A stretch of 64,000 bases of DNA from Allacma fusca. Taxonomy: Eukaryota; Arthropoda; Collembola; Symphypleona; Sminthuridae. This document shows, in pieces, positions 24,427 to 36,220 of the stretch. The notes beneath the pieces were generated by a model. That model was not told the origin of the DNA, searched no databases, and saw nothing but the letters and a program-made list of their open reading frames with translations. A program made the translations under genes and the position numbers. The stretch covers positions 2,728,001 to 2,792,000 of the forward strand of contig OX359249.1 of NCBI GenBank assembly GCA_947179485.1, in the 5' to 3' direction. Numbering within the stretch: the stretch's first letter is position 1; every line of letters begins with the position of its first letter.

Positions 24427-24540
24427 CCTGCTCTTTTAATGAGAAAAATTAACATAGTGTTAATCAGGAATGCGTCCAAATATTTTTGCATCTTTGCAAA
24501 AATTACTCCTATTAGGGGGTCTTTGATATCAAAATTTCCT
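24427..24540 (+). mobile_element. MITE (CAGTG family), right half
   Basis: CTCTTTTAATGAGAAAAATT, AACATAGTG and GGAATGCGTCCAAATATTTT are close to consensus. The left end is missing and the right terminus is not recognisable, although a TATTAGGGGGTC segment is kept. Confidence 0.65.
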
Positions 24541-24548
24541 CCTGCGTC

Positions 24549-24727
24549 CAGTGCAGTCTCTTTATAAACGCACTCCCTTCAAGTAATTAGAAAAAATTTA
24601 GCTACCGCTCCTACAACGTGCTCTTATGCAGAAGAAAATTCACATGGTGCTAAAGTGCAATTTAACCAAATATATTTTTGTATCTACATTTCCCTATAAT
24701 GTTCTCTCATATAGGCAAAGTTCACTG
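24549..24727 (+). mobile_element. MITE (CAGTG family), both ends
   Basis: CAGTGCAGTCTCTTTATAAA at the left and AAAGTTCACTG-TA at the right, 179 bp, with a plus core (AAATTCACATGGTGCTAAAG) and AAATATATTTTTG. It forms an inverted pair with the copy at 24770. Confidence 0.8.
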
Positions 24728-24769
24728 TATTGGATTGCTGGTGGATTGGCTGTAATAGGATTAAATTCA

Positions 24770-24957
24770 CAGTAAAGTCTCTCTATTAGAGACCCCCTCA
24801 AAAGAGTATTTGATTTACTGGAGGAACAAATTTTCAAAAATTCCCGCGTACTACGAAATAATTGTTGCCCTTTCGAGAACGTTATTTCAAAATAAGTCAA
24901 TTTTTCACCGGGTCAGTTCCCTTTTTATGGGGATGATAGTGTAGGGAGAGTTCACTG
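24770..24957 (-). mobile_element. MITE (CAGTG family), both ends
   Basis: CAGTAAAGTCTCTCTATTAG followed by AGACCCCCTCAAAAGAG at the left and GGGAGAGTTCACTG at the right, 188 bp. The worn core (TTCCCGCGTACTACGAAATA) is in minus orientation. Confidence 0.75.
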
Positions 24958-24999
24958 CAAGTCTTGAGTTGCCCATGAAATAGTACCCGTGGGGAAAAA

Positions 25000-27360
25000 A
25001 CACCCAGCATGGGATAATTATGAGGAGTAATTAAAATGATTAATTTTTATAACTCAACATTTCAATTATGAACTTCAATGAGACCTCTTTTGCTTGCGTT
25101 AAATAATTGCATAAATCATCCCGACGTATTTTCAGCCTGTCTCACCATCCGTGTTACAGTTTACTTTGTATAAGAGAGCTAGTATATAAATAATATTTTA
25201 AATTACATAAGTGTATAAGTACAAGGCATGGACATGCTCCTACCTTATGTGTAGATACACCGTAGCATTGAGGATGGGAAGACAGGGAAAGCAATTAAGG
25301 CAGAATTGACTTGTAATGGATCCCTGAGATCTCGACTCGGCTCATAAGAAAATTAATTCTAAAATTCCTGCATGCGGACTGGATTTGCAAGAAATGGTCG
25401 GGACAGGGATAAAAATGGTTACGTGAGCTTGGGCTGTGAGTTGTGAGCTTGGAAAACAATAATTATCCCATGCATTACTCTCATAATGATTAGGTTATTG
25501 CAAAACAATTTAAATCACTTAGCAATTCGAAGCGAGCATTACATTGGGAATTTTATGTTCACATGTTATCATTACAGTTTCCTATCACCTTTATACCCCT
25601 TATCACAGAGTCATGTACAGTTCACTCGTAGATACATCCACACTCCTCGACTCCATTAATTCCCTCCTCACAACTGGAATATTGTTGGGAGCACTAGGAC
25701 CCGCAGTCCAAATCTCTCAATTTTTGCTGCACTTTTCAGCTTCAGAAAGCCAGCAATGTCTGAGGATATGAAAGAATCAAGTTTTTCACCAAGTAGTGCA
25801 ACAATCCGCAAAAAAAACCTGTCCTGGATGGATTGAGAGAGAGAGAGAGAGAGAGAGCGAAAAAAAAACTGCACTCCTTCCTACTCATCTCAAAGCTTAA
25901 AGTCTTAATTGACCTTTTCTTCTGTCATTTCTTATGACAGAATCTCATCTTGTGACAGTGGGCCCTGGGCCCAAGTAACATCTTAATCACATTCAATGGA
26001 CCAAACTCATTTGTCTATAACATGTATACTTGTCTGTTTTTTTTATTCATTGACTGGGATTTAATTTCAGGGACTGCTTTTGCCTTAAGTGTGAGTGGAG
26101 CTGAGCGGATTTTAAAAGTGAATTTAATCTATACACATGTAATTATTTTATAAACGTAGCAAAATAAGTACAAGTCAAAACTTGAGATGATCTTGTTAGC
26201 ATAAGTAAGGATGTCAGTTTGTAAGAGAGATCTAGCTCAATATTTGATGTGACAGGCGAGAAGGAAATCAAAAGTTTTTAAGAAACTCAAAACAATCATT
26301 TTAAATTCCCGCAAAAAAAATACGATAATTGCAGGTAAAAAGGTATCTGGCCAGGATCAACAGTTAGGGATTTTTTCCTTTTTTTTATCACGCTACCAGT
26401 TTAATCTTACTTTTTTCAGAATTTATTTTGACTCTTCTTTGCAGGGCATTTTCCAAGTTTTTCAGATGGATGGGTCCCTACGTTGAGAATTGCAGACATG
26501 ACCGGAAATGACATCAAGGAACGCTGGAGAAATCCCACTGAAGGAGCGAAATCAAAGAAAATGTAGAGATTTCCGGTAATAATGATTAAAAAATACCACG
26601 GAAGACATGTCACCCTTAGTCCCAAAATTTTCGTAGAACTGTCCATTATATTTTTCTCTAATGCCTTTGCCCACACGCTATACATATAAGGATTACACAG
26701 GTTATCACTAGATAATCGGAACCTCAAAGACATCACTTTTTGAGACATTCAATTGAACTTTAAAAAATACAATAGTTGACAGAAATCACGAGCGTAGAAT
26801 TACTCAAGTGAAGTTGGAGTAATTGTTTTTTAAAATAATTAATATATGCATGTCTATGGATATGGTACGGTGATGCATGGGTAAGGAATTTGTAACATTT
26901 GATTATATGCTTCCATGTCATTAGGAAATTTGAGACGTTCGTACTAATTTACGCTAAGGACGTGAAAACGTTGTAGAGTTGGCTCCCAGTCGCTCGTACT
27001 GGATGACGTGCGTTGAGTGGGAATATTTACGAATGCACCTACGTCGTCAATATTAATTTGAGCGTCGTACTTACTTCAAAATATCACACAAATATTACCA
27101 CAGCACCTGGATGCAATTTACAGATCCCTCAGCAATTATACTCTTCAGCGATACTTTACTTCCACTATTTTTAACCAATGGTCATTTCAATTTATTTCCC
27201 AGGCATTAATACTATACATGCAAATCATAATAATTAAAGTTCCTGTAATGGAACAACTGGATCTGACCAGAGTTGCAGTGGCAGACAGCAAGTGAGAAAT
27301 TCCTACAGGTCGGATGCTGTTTCTGCCAAGAAGTGACTTTATTAATCCCCTGATGGGCAG
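25000..27360. other. No gene recognised
   Basis: It contains one possible MITE start at 25157 (CAGTTTACTTTGTATAAGAG) and the (GA)n tract at 25835. The remainder has no feature that I can support. Confidence 0.45.
25835..25857 (+). repeat. (GA)n microsatellite
   Basis: About eleven GA units, flanked by A-rich sequence on both sides. Confidence 0.9.
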
Positions 27361-27366
27361 ATCAGC

Positions 27367-27405
27367 AAGAGCTACTGCTGCTGCTGCTCTTGCTCTTGCT
27401 GCTTG
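27367..27405 (+). repeat. Short degenerate (GCT/CTT)n repeat
   Basis: GCTACTGCTGCTGCTGCTCT and then further CTTGCT units. On the minus strand it produces an Ala/Arg-rich ORF, best seen as a by-product. Confidence 0.7.
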
Positions 27406-27577
27406 GCAAGAACAATGGGGCAAAGTGAGAGGAGCCGAGATCATCTTGATCTGCGAGAATTTTTTCAGGGAAAATTGTAACAAACGATAAGTGTGGTTTT
27501 TCAAGGTAAACCTCATGGTTAATGCTAATAATACGGCCGTTGCATTGTTATCCATCGATTATTAGTCAGCAATAAAG

Positions 27578-27578
<1 letters not shown>

Positions 27579-27621
<43 letters not shown>
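27579..27621 (+). repeat. (CT)n microsatellite
   Basis: About 21 uninterrupted CT units, one of the two longest dinucleotide tracts in the window. Confidence 0.95.
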
Positions 27622-27624
<3 letters not shown>

Positions 27625-28244
27625 CTCCACATCTAGCAATCCTTCAATCACACCAAATCTACAAGTCCACGCTGTAAGAGCTCCTGTCTACTCTCAATAA
27701 GTACAAAAAAGTCATGTTCAACTTGAGCCAAAACGCAAGGAAATTCCCCCAATGCTTTTCACTCCATTCCAATAAATTACTGTTGAACATACATATTCGC
27801 AGGATGACATGGGAATTCTATTGAAATTGCATCACTCCAAACCCATTCTTACCACTGATCTGGCTACATGGAAGTCCAGCCAGTACGTATACAGAGTCTG
27901 AGCAGTGATCTTAATCAGTACCAATCTGCGGCTTTGTGAGTAAATGCGTCAGAGACTGCTCCTTGTGGACCATTGGGACACCGACAGGTCCACTCATGGT
28001 TCTCTTTAGTCTTTCAATCTGCTCCCTTTTCAATGTTACGGAAGAACTCTAATCTCACGAGGAGGGATCGTGCAGTCTTGACAATTATAATTAATGCAAC
28101 AATTAATTCTGTATGTATCACAGTGGAGGATTAGGGCAATAGCTTTTAATTGAGTATTTACAGGAATGGTTGCTTTTCCTTTCATAGAAATGTGCCTTGG
28201 TACATATGTACGTGTATGCACAGTCACAGGACTGTATTTAGACA

Positions 28245-28420
28245 CAATGCACGCTCATTATAACACCCTATTAGGGACAGAATTCCACTATAAATTCCTG
28301 CTCTTGTAACGACAAGAATAATTAACATTGTGGCAGACGGGAATCTCTAAAAATGTTTCTGCTCTTATGGAGTTACATAGGCTCTCGTAAGGAGGACTAC
28401 TTCAGAGAGAGAGATCACTC
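28245..28420 (+). mobile_element. MITE (CAGTG family), both ends
   Basis: CAATGCACGCTCATTATAAC at the left, a strong plus core (AATTAACATTGTGGCAGACG), CTGCTCTTATGGAG, and GAGAGATCACT at the right. 176 bp. Confidence 0.78.
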
Positions 28421-28766
28421 TATTACTTGCGACTATATGTATGTCACAGCTGTTGCACTGTGAGGACAAATATTTCGATTGTAGTAAACGAGTGAGCACG
28501 CAATGTATGAAAACATTTTTAGAATATAAATTTTTTTTGGAGGAGTAATCCTATTATACGGGAGACTCTTACAATGAGAGGACACTATAGTAAAATACAA
28601 GGTAAGTTTGTTGCTATCTATAACATGCCGAAAAAAAGGATATTTAGCTCTTATAGAGCGTCGTCGAAAATGGTATCGATTGTATGCCGTCAACAAATGT
28701 GTAACAAATGGACTTGTCACTGTTGTAAGGACAGCTTTTGTACAGCAACAAGCTCACATGAGTATA

Positions 28767-28994
28767 AAAAATTTAGCCTTGTTATAATGGAATCCCTTTA
28801 AGACCCATTTAGATATGACTCTCATAAGAGCAGTAGTAATCTTTTTAGTGGGAAAAATTACTGGACTCCCTCTTAGTTTAATGGGGTGTACTCCACAGAT
28901 AATAATATTATTATTCCTCTCATTACAAGAGCATGCCATTATAAATGTCAAATTATTGTCTTTGAAGGGGCCCCCTGGTAGTGAGAGTACACTG
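28767..28994 (-). mobile_element. MITE (CAGTG family), long copy
   Basis: TAGCCTTGTTATAATGGAAT at the left and GTGAGAGTACACTG-TA at the right. ATTACAAGAGCATGCCATTA followed by a TGTCAAATT segment is the minus-oriented terminal third. About 228 bp, so somewhat expanded. Inverted relative to the copy at 28245. Confidence 0.7.
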
Positions 28995-30211
28995 TACGTC
29001 TGTAGTTCATGCATAATTCAAAGGGATATTTACCACTGAGGTAATTACATGTGGATTCACGATCTGGTCATTGCGTCCAATTAATACTAACATCTCTGAT
29101 GAACTCTCCCAAGCGAGAGGAACACTCTTTGGATTTTATGTAATGGGTGCAAGGACGAATCTTAATCCTCTTAACCACAGTTCCAGCTCCAGCACCTACA
29201 AGGTTACAACACTGGGAATCACCCCTCAATTTCGAGAGGGGGTTGGAGGCGTCCGGCTGGACTGGACTCAGGAAGTGTTTGAGGACAATTTCCTCCATTG
29301 TCACTATAATCTTGTTGTGCTCTAATCTGCTAAGATTTTTTCTCCTACCATTTATGGTAGGTGCTCATATGAGAGTATTATAATTATTAATATTATAGTG
29401 CACTATTTTCATCAAATCTAACCCAAAGGTGTAAAATTCCCACGAGACAGAGCACTATATAGAGACTCCATGTAAGACTTTAAATTAGTCGAGAGCTCTT
29501 TTATATGTTTGTAATGATAAAATTAGCTTGTTAATCAAAGTGAGATTGAAAATAATTGGGCAATGAGATTTCAAGAGAGTCTGTTACAGGAAGGGTAGAT
29601 CCTAAGGAGACGAGCTTACAGCGAGAGTTCAACGATTATGATGATGTTTGTGTGGAAGTTGAGATATTTTAGCGCTGAAATGACAAAATATTTTGCCCCG
29701 ATTCTGTACAAATAATTATATTATATTCAAATGTTATGTTATATTCTCCGTTGTAGGAGTTAGCAGTGCTGTTTGAAGGGAGTCTCTTATAGCGAGGGGA
29801 AAGACGGTACCTGAGGAAAAGAGCCGGCCATGAAGGGATTTTTTCCGCTTGGGAATGAGGGATGATTGAAAAGTGTGGTTGCCCCTTGGATAGGGTACAG
29901 GTTGCAATAGATACTTACATGCAATTAGCGAACTTGAGCTATTGATTGATTTCCACACATGAGTATGCATTTAAATGTGGAGAGTAATTGATCAAGTCAT
30001 TAGAACCGATGCTCGTATTATTCCAATTGCAATCAGCAAGACACCTGAGTCATCACTTTCCACACTCAATCATTTGCTCCTCATTCACTCCATCCGTCCC
30101 TCATTTGCTCCAAACAATCCCAGCAACAGCTCATCAGCACATTGCAAAATCCAACAGGTCCACCAGGAAACTGCCAAAACTTCCACCAACGTCTTCTCCT
30201 CCAACCACTCT

Positions 30212-30247
30212 CCACACTCACACACTCACACACTCACACACTCACAA
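30212..30247 (+). repeat. (CACACTCA)n short tandem repeat
   Basis: Four to five copies of the 8-mer CACACTCA in a pyrimidine-rich stretch. Confidence 0.85.
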
Positions 30248-30492
30248 CCAACTGCTACTTAATTCAGCCCATCAAGTCTTGACTTCATTTTGCAAATGAG
30301 TCAATCCTTGATCAATCTCCTTCCCAACAATACCAACTTTTTCCCATCTCTCAAGTCCTATGAATCCCAATACTTCCAGCCGGCTTTGTTTCTCCTTCCA
30401 AACAAAAGCGCGGTGAGACACAGGAAGGATTTTTTATATACATTACTTGCATTGAATGGTTAAGGAGCAAAACTCGTAGGTTTTTCTTACTA

Positions 30493-30665
30493 CTCGACAC
30501 TCTCGGCATACGAGACCCCTTGTCCATGGGACCAATTTCTCTATACGGAGACAAAAATATGTGGAAACATTCCTAAATTATTTTTTTCCCTTAAAGTATT
30601 TGGTCTAAGCATTTCGAGTCCAAATTGACCATTTCCAGGGTTGAGGGTGTAAAGAGAGTGAACTG
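30493..30665 (-). mobile_element. MITE (CAGTG family)
   Basis: TA-CTCGACACTCTCGGCATAC at the left, GACCCCTTG, AAAAATATGTGGAAACATTCC as core lead-in, and AAGAGAGTGAACTG-TA at the right. 173 bp with TA on both sides. Confidence 0.72.
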
Positions 30666-31278
30666 TAAATTATTCATTTGTACCTTTACAAATAAAATCT
30701 GCCTTTACTTTTGCTTTCAATAGCTCATGCAGGAGGTTAATCAGACCTCTTAACCCAATCCGTACTTATAGATATATATGTTCATTTAACTCCATTGGAT
30801 TTGCTCTATATCCCCTGTTTTTTACACATCCATTTGGATATCCATTTTTGAATGGGATAAAACAGTAGGATTGGATTTTGACACTAAAAAGAGTGAGAGG
30901 AACAAAAAATCAAGAGATAATAAATGTTTTGTTTGAGAGTGCCTCAGGGGATATCCAAGTCACTTGTTGATCGTGCTAAATTCTTGGGGAAGCTGGAAAC
31001 CACGAAGATCCTCATTCCTGACTTAAGTCCACACATAAGATATCCCCCTCTCACTCACAATCAGACGTAAGAGAGACGAGAGACCTCCAAAATCCCTTTT
31101 TTCTTCTGTTTTTGCTCACTCGCAAATTCCTGAGTCTCTTTTAATTTCCTCCTTTGTAATTATCCTCCAGGTCTTGTCTCTTGCTAAAAATAACCACAAA
31201 AACCCATCATAATAGTTTCCACTCCAATCCTACAAAGGCTCAGTGGGACAGGTAAAAACTAGTTGGGGCACGCAATCC

Positions 31279-31460
31279 CAGTGAACTCTCTGTATAAGGG
31301 CATCTCTGTACAGGAGCCATATTTGACTTCAAATAATATCAGGCTTTTAGAAAGATAAAAAATAATATTGGGTTGAAGGGGAACTTGTTCGCTTGTTTTT
31401 TGGTCCTGGTTCGGCAGAAAATGCTCTCATGAGATGTTCCATCACAGGGAGAGTACCCTG
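31279..31460 (+). mobile_element. MITE (CAGTG family), both ends
   Basis: CAGTGAACTCTCTGTATAAG followed by GGCATCTCTGTACAGGAGC at the left and GGGAGAGTACCCTG-TA at the right, 182 bp. The core is worn (ATAAAAAATAATATTGGGTT) in plus orientation. Confidence 0.78.
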
Positions 31461-31859
31461 TATAGTCCATTCTTCCTCCCCGACCAGATACTATCACCAC
31501 GGAGGGCTATGAATTGCAATTTCTCATCATTTTGAGAAAAACGACAAAAATGTCACAAGGACTCATTCCGAGAAAAAATTCCGAGAGATGAGAGCGTTGT
31601 AGTGTTCACACTCTAACCTAAAAAATCCTCATTGAAATCCATGGAAAAACCCCAACCTTTGACGCTGTAACTGGAACCACATGCCTCACATTATATTTGT
31701 CTCCATGAGGAAGAGCTCTTGGAAGGAGGTCTCCTAATCTGAGGGCACAGCGTACGCAGTTACTGTGGAAGGAGAAAAATGTACGTTGGGATAAACAGCG
31801 AGTTTACAAATATCTTTGGAGCTGTCTCAAAAAAATCTCAGGGAAATCTCATGAAACTG

Positions 31860-31959
31860 TGTCCATTATTGCGAGATTCCCTGCACATATGCTTTTATAA
31901 GGACTCAAATTGTGGTAAATAGGAATGTCCAAATTATGCTCTGATACGATAGTCAATTA
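31860..31959 (+). mobile_element. MITE (CAGTG family), fragment interrupted by the next copy
   Basis: GCTTTTATAAGGACTCAAAT, TTGTGGTAAATAGGAATGTC and CAAATTAT follow the plus core. The match stops where the copy at 31960 begins, which suggests a nested insertion. Confidence 0.5.
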
Positions 31960-32133
31960 CAGCCAGAAGCTACTGTATAAGTTCTTATGAAAGAACTCAA
32001 AGAGCGAAAGTTGAATCAGTTTTTTTTTGAAGAGGTAAATTAACATTGTGGTGAACTGGAATGTGTCCAAATATTTGTGCCCTCATAGAGCAAATACTTG
32101 TGTAAGGGGGTCTCTGTCAGACAGAGTACACTG
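31960..32133 (+). mobile_element. MITE (CAGTG family), well preserved core
   Basis: CAGCCAGAAGCTACTGTATA at the left, then AATTAACATTGTGGTGAACT, GGAATGTGTCCAAATATTTG, TGTAAGGGGGTCTCTG and CAGAGTACACTG-TA at the right. 174 bp; one of the best templates for a consensus. Confidence 0.85.
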
Positions 32134-33250
32134 TACACTGTCTTTGCCATGCTTGATGAATTGCACGTGCACTTACCATTTTATGATATGATTAATCAGA
32201 ATTTTCCCTATATCTATAGTTTCTGTGGTTCAGCAGGAAATGACTGAAGACCTCACTGACTCCTTACCATAGGGAACAAATGTACAAATACAGAGTTATA
32301 GCTCCTTTACAACAGCCCAATAAATAATTCCTACAAGGTTAAAGCAGTCTCCCCAGCCTGGGACATTGTTAGCGCTCCTATGAGGCTTTTTCATCTCAAG
32401 CCCCTCTTATATTTGGACGTGTCTCCTCCCGCCATATGCACACCACTCTCCACATGCACACACTTTTATGACTTTTGGGAATTATTACTTCACATTACCA
32501 CTTTATTATGAGTAATTGCTCCCAACTTTATGGTCCTTCTCTATTTAATTTTTTTAGCAGCAGTCAAGTCCCTATGGCTTTAATAATAATTTTTGCTCTT
32601 ACATATACTACTAGCATTCAAATAATTGGTCAAAACTAGTGTTGTGTTGTTTCTGTCTTGTCAATTGCAGGTTTCTATTAACACTTGCCAGTGCTCCTGT
32701 AATTATAATACGAGAAATATAATTGATAACGAATTTGTCTTTTGGCCATATTTTTTTTTCCACGCGAATGTCTCGAGTCTCACAATCAGAGTGAGAGAGG
32801 CACCTAACTCGGTTTTTCTTCGGATGTTTTCCTCAGGTGTGTACATAGTACTTGAGGACTGGAAATAATTTCCTAAATTTTGTTGTTGTTTATCATTGGA
32901 GCCCACAAATCGTTGCTGAAGAGAGAAAATAGTCTAAGTGCCGTGCAAAAGCATGCGCACCTAAACCATTTTGTGCCTTATGAGACGAAATACTCCTTTT
33001 AGTATCTCTGGATACCTCTTCAAGTAATTATTACTAGAGCTAATTGTAATGCTGATGCTTTTTCTGCATCCATTTTTTCTAGTCAATTTCAGAGACGCTA
33101 TGTTTTGTGTATAAAATATTTCTGGTTCTATTGTTTCAAGTTGATTGCAAATTTTGCCCATTCCTTTGAAAAAATTAAAATATTTCGATCTTGTCCAACT
33201 AATATTTCTGAATTAGGAACCGGCTTCCACATCTTCCATACAAATTTTAA

Positions 33251-33368
33251 CAGTAAGTAGTTTCTGGACCACAAAGGCTTACTATTCTCGTTTACCACAG
33301 TGCTAATTTTTATCTAAGAGTATTTCATAATGAGACTCATAGTTTCCTTCTTTTTGGGGTGCTCTTAC

Positions 33369-33402
<34 letters not shown>

Positions 33403-33409
33403 TGCACTG
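33251..33409 (-). mobile_element. MITE (CAGTG family) with a (GA)n expansion in its right end
   Basis: A near-consensus core (TCGTTTACCACAGTGCTAAT) and GGGGTGCTCTTACAGAGAG lead into a GA tract and then GGAGAGAGTGCACTG-TA. The GA tract stands exactly where the consensus reads TAGCGAGAG. The left end near 33251 is short. Confidence 0.75.
33369..33394 (+). repeat. (GA)n microsatellite inside a MITE end
   Basis: About 13 GA units flanked on both sides by the terminal sequence of the MITE, so it most likely grew from the GAGAG already present there. Confidence 0.92.
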
Positions 33410-34454
33410 TATTTGTCGTTCCTGATATATGATTTATTTTTGTAAATATTGAAAACTTTGTCTTGTGGCTCAGACTTATATTTTCTCTTGAGAAGAGTTC
33501 ACTTAAGCCTAATTGACTTCCTTTCGAGCTCCAAATTGACAAAGAAGCATCTTCACTTCCTCTCAAGCTCTTTACCTGTAAATTGAGTAGTAGTCACTTG
33601 GAAAGCCGAGAAATTAAGAGGAATGTGGCTCTTAAGACACCAAAAAAAAAGTGTGTGTGTTACGCATTGTAAGAAAATGTAGTGAGTTTGGGAAGTGAGA
33701 GAGAGAGATTAGGAGAGCGAGGGGAAGAGTACAACAATTAGGAATTGGTTATTAAGAGGGGAATAAAAAAAGTAGCTTGATCTAGATGAAATAGATGGCA
33801 AACGGTTGGTGGAAGTGGAAAGTCGAAGCTCGTGCTCGATGGCCTCAGAACAAAAACATACATAGTGGTTGGCGTATATGGAAGGGATTACCTGAGTGAA
33901 AGAGATGTGTTCTTATGGATATCTAGAGCAGAGATGGAGGCAGGTAGGAAATATGTACAGGGGGTGTCTCTCCACACGACTCACTGTATGTCGAGCCAAG
34001 TGGCCAGAAGATCTCCTATAGTGGGGTAGCCTTTTGGATAGAATTCCACCGTTCCGTCCGCCTGCTCCCAACCGATTCTTAGTTCTCAAATGGACACGGC
34101 TTGGCTCACTTGTCACACTCCATCGTCCATTCAGAGGACACACAAGCCCACTTCTTGCCCACAGAAAACCACATGTACATAGACAAAAATTTATTCGCAC
34201 ACCATACAAAAAAATCCTTCCTCTCATCTCCCTCATATTGTCCCAGAGACACAATCCAATCCTCTCAAAGCCTAAAAATCCTTCAATTTTCCATTTATTT
34301 TCCCCAAACAGTACTCACTCTCACAAATTACACTCTCAAGTGTTGTTTTTTCAAAGGCCTTTTCCCATCCCTCCTTTATTCGGGAAAATTAGAGTTGTTC
34401 CTCAAGAGAGTCAAAATCTTGGAGAGAAATTAGCCCCTATTTGTGTGACTGACT

Positions 34455-35045
34455 CTACAAAAAGTGTACAGAAAGAAGTTGGACGGAATTTCCTCTCCCA
34501 TCTCTTACACAGGAGGAGGGTGTTGTGCTGGAAGGATTTTGTTCAATATCCCCAACTGATTTACGCACAATAAATAAATTACCACATCTGGACTCCCTCT
34601 CATCTTCATCATCTGAGTAAACAAAATCTGCACTGTTTTTGCTGGACGAAGCTCGAGCGTCGTGCTCCAACATGGGAATCCGGATTAAGGCTGGGTGTGC
34701 GTACTCATCTCCAAACAACTGGACATGAGGAGTATTTACCGTTGAGAACAATTTATTGGGTGGAAAATAAACCCTCCATATAGATATATATATACACACA
34801 CACACACACCTTTTCCATCCACAGACCTTATTTGTCCAAGTATTTCCCATTGCTTCTGGAGTGTACATATATATTTTTCCATTGCGGTGATTGTGTGCCA
34901 TTCCTGTTTTTCCAAAGTGCTCCTTCCACATCATTGCCATTGAAATGCCGTTCTTTAAAATAGATTTCCTCACGTAGTGAATTTTTCTTCCACCCCCACA
35001 CACACATCCTCTCATTCCTACAGATGTGTTTGGAATTTTGAACAC
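34455..35045 (-). CDS. Candidate host exon(s), unrecognised protein
   Basis: A 196-codon ORF, the longest outside the LINE. Two parts look like real protein: 34827-34952 (42 codons, from NGISMAMM to TWTNK) and 34583-34718 (45 codons, LFGDEYAHPALIRIPMLEHD to DDEDERESRC). Between them lie 108 bp, a multiple of three, that start GTCTGT and end TCATGTCCAG on the minus strand and hold a (TG)n tract, so they could be a short intron joining the parts in phase 0. A weak donor (GTAATT) follows the second part. I recognise no domain or family. The start and both outer splice sites are guesses. Rough base-composition reasoning says an ORF this long is unlikely by chance, but not impossible. Confidence 0.27.
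   Translation of the reverse strand: MFKIPNTSVGMRGCVCGGGRKIHYVRKSILKNGISMAMMWKEHFGKTGMAHNHRNGKIYMYTPEAMGNTWTNKVCGWKRCVCVCIYISIWRVYFPPNKLFSTVNTPHVQLFGDEYAHPALIRIPMLEHDARASSSKNSADFVYSDDEDERESRCGNLFIVRKSVGDIEQNPSSTTPSSCVRDGRGNSVQLLSVHFL
34794..34809 (+). repeat. (CA)n microsatellite
   Basis: Eight CA units after a short TA run, inside the suggested 108-bp intron of the candidate minus-strand exons. Confidence 0.85.
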
Positions 35046-36060
35046 TGCCGTCGTGTACTCTGTCCAAGACTACTAAGTAAACGAGAAAAAATCTTCCTTC
35101 TCTAATTTCTCAATTGAAGCTCCCCACTGACTCAGGAGAAACGAAACAAGTTTTCAATTCAAGGAGCAATTTCACATCTTTGCCATAAACATTTATGTAA
35201 CTTCGCCAAAGGATCACATACTAAGCAGGGAATTTCCCCGTGGAAAAGTTACCTCTACAGATCTTCTTCTACAATTTTTTTTTACAAGTCAGGTGATACC
35301 AAAATAGTAGCGTTCAAATCAAGTGTGTGGAAATTTAATGGAAGAACTTTAACGGGGACGATTGAAAGTTATTTCAACTAATTTTGGACATGAATTATCA
35401 AGCCTCCCATTTACAAGTAGGTTTGTGATTATTTCTCGTCGGGATTTCCCCAATTAATTTAGTACTCAAATAATTAGTCGTCGGATTTTTAGTGTTTGGA
35501 TTATTATTACAAATTCCCCAAAGAAATAGCCATCACACAAGTTCCTACATCAACAGGAAAAAAAACTGACCGATCAAACTCTCAAGTGTTAAATCCCTCA
35601 AAACTCATAGATATCTCTCCTTCCCTTTTGTCCAGGAAAGGTTTTGAAGGAAAACAAGTCATTGTTGGGGGAAGCTAAGGAGAAGAGAAATTTGACCGAA
35701 GAGAAGAAATAGAGAAAGCAGGACAAAACTCTGAAATTACTAGAAAATATTTTGTCAAAAAATTCCTTTGGATTTTGAGGGAGAAACTGTTTTGGTGTGA
35801 AAACATTTGTCTCCCTGTAGGAATCCCAGCATCGACACGACAGTGCAAGGGAAAAACGTTTGGGAAAAGAAACGGTGAAGGTTGGTTGTGAAGTGAGAGG
35901 AAAATTTGGAATCTTCTATTGAGAAGAGTGAGAAAATATTTAAAAAAAAAAACAGATTGTGTTGCATGTGGAAGAAAAGGTGATTTTGAGTGTTTTTTTT
36001 TCTTGAGACATCCAACGGGATCCTGTGAGTGAGATGCGGAGGTAGTTAGTCAATGCCCAG

Positions 36061-36220
36061 TGCAGTGGCTTTTGTTGGATCCATTGGAGCCTCTTCTGGA
36101 TCCCTGTACAAATGCCCAGTTCCATTTCATGCCCAAACTCCAATCTTGTTGAGTGACGTGAGCAACAATTTGTCCCAATTCAGCGTCAACATGTCCACCG
36201 AAATCTCTTACTTCCATGAT
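36061..36220 (+). CDS. Candidate exon, unrecognised
   Basis: A 160-bp open segment between a possible acceptor (ATGCCCAG) and a strong donor (CATGAT followed by GTAAGT). It would encode about 53 residues, from AVAFVGSIGASSGSLYKCPV to STEISYFHD, starting in phase 2 and ending in phase 0. The composition looks protein-like, but the acceptor lacks a clear pyrimidine tract and no family was recognised. Confidence 0.2.

Noticed and set aside
26416-26748. 110-codon minus-strand ORF ending in a Cys/Lys-rich tail (KLGKCPAKKS)
   Set aside because: It recalls the start of a WAP-type domain, but the remaining cysteines are missing.
34034-34573. 179-codon plus-strand ORF
   Set aside because: The plus strand is pyrimidine-rich here, the product is low-complexity His/Pro/Ser-rich, and it overlaps the more protein-like minus-strand ORF.
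36061-36220. Similarity of SLYKCP to integrin alpha beta-propeller repeats
   Set aside because: A six-residue likeness only; the surrounding FG-GAP and calcium-binding motifs are absent.
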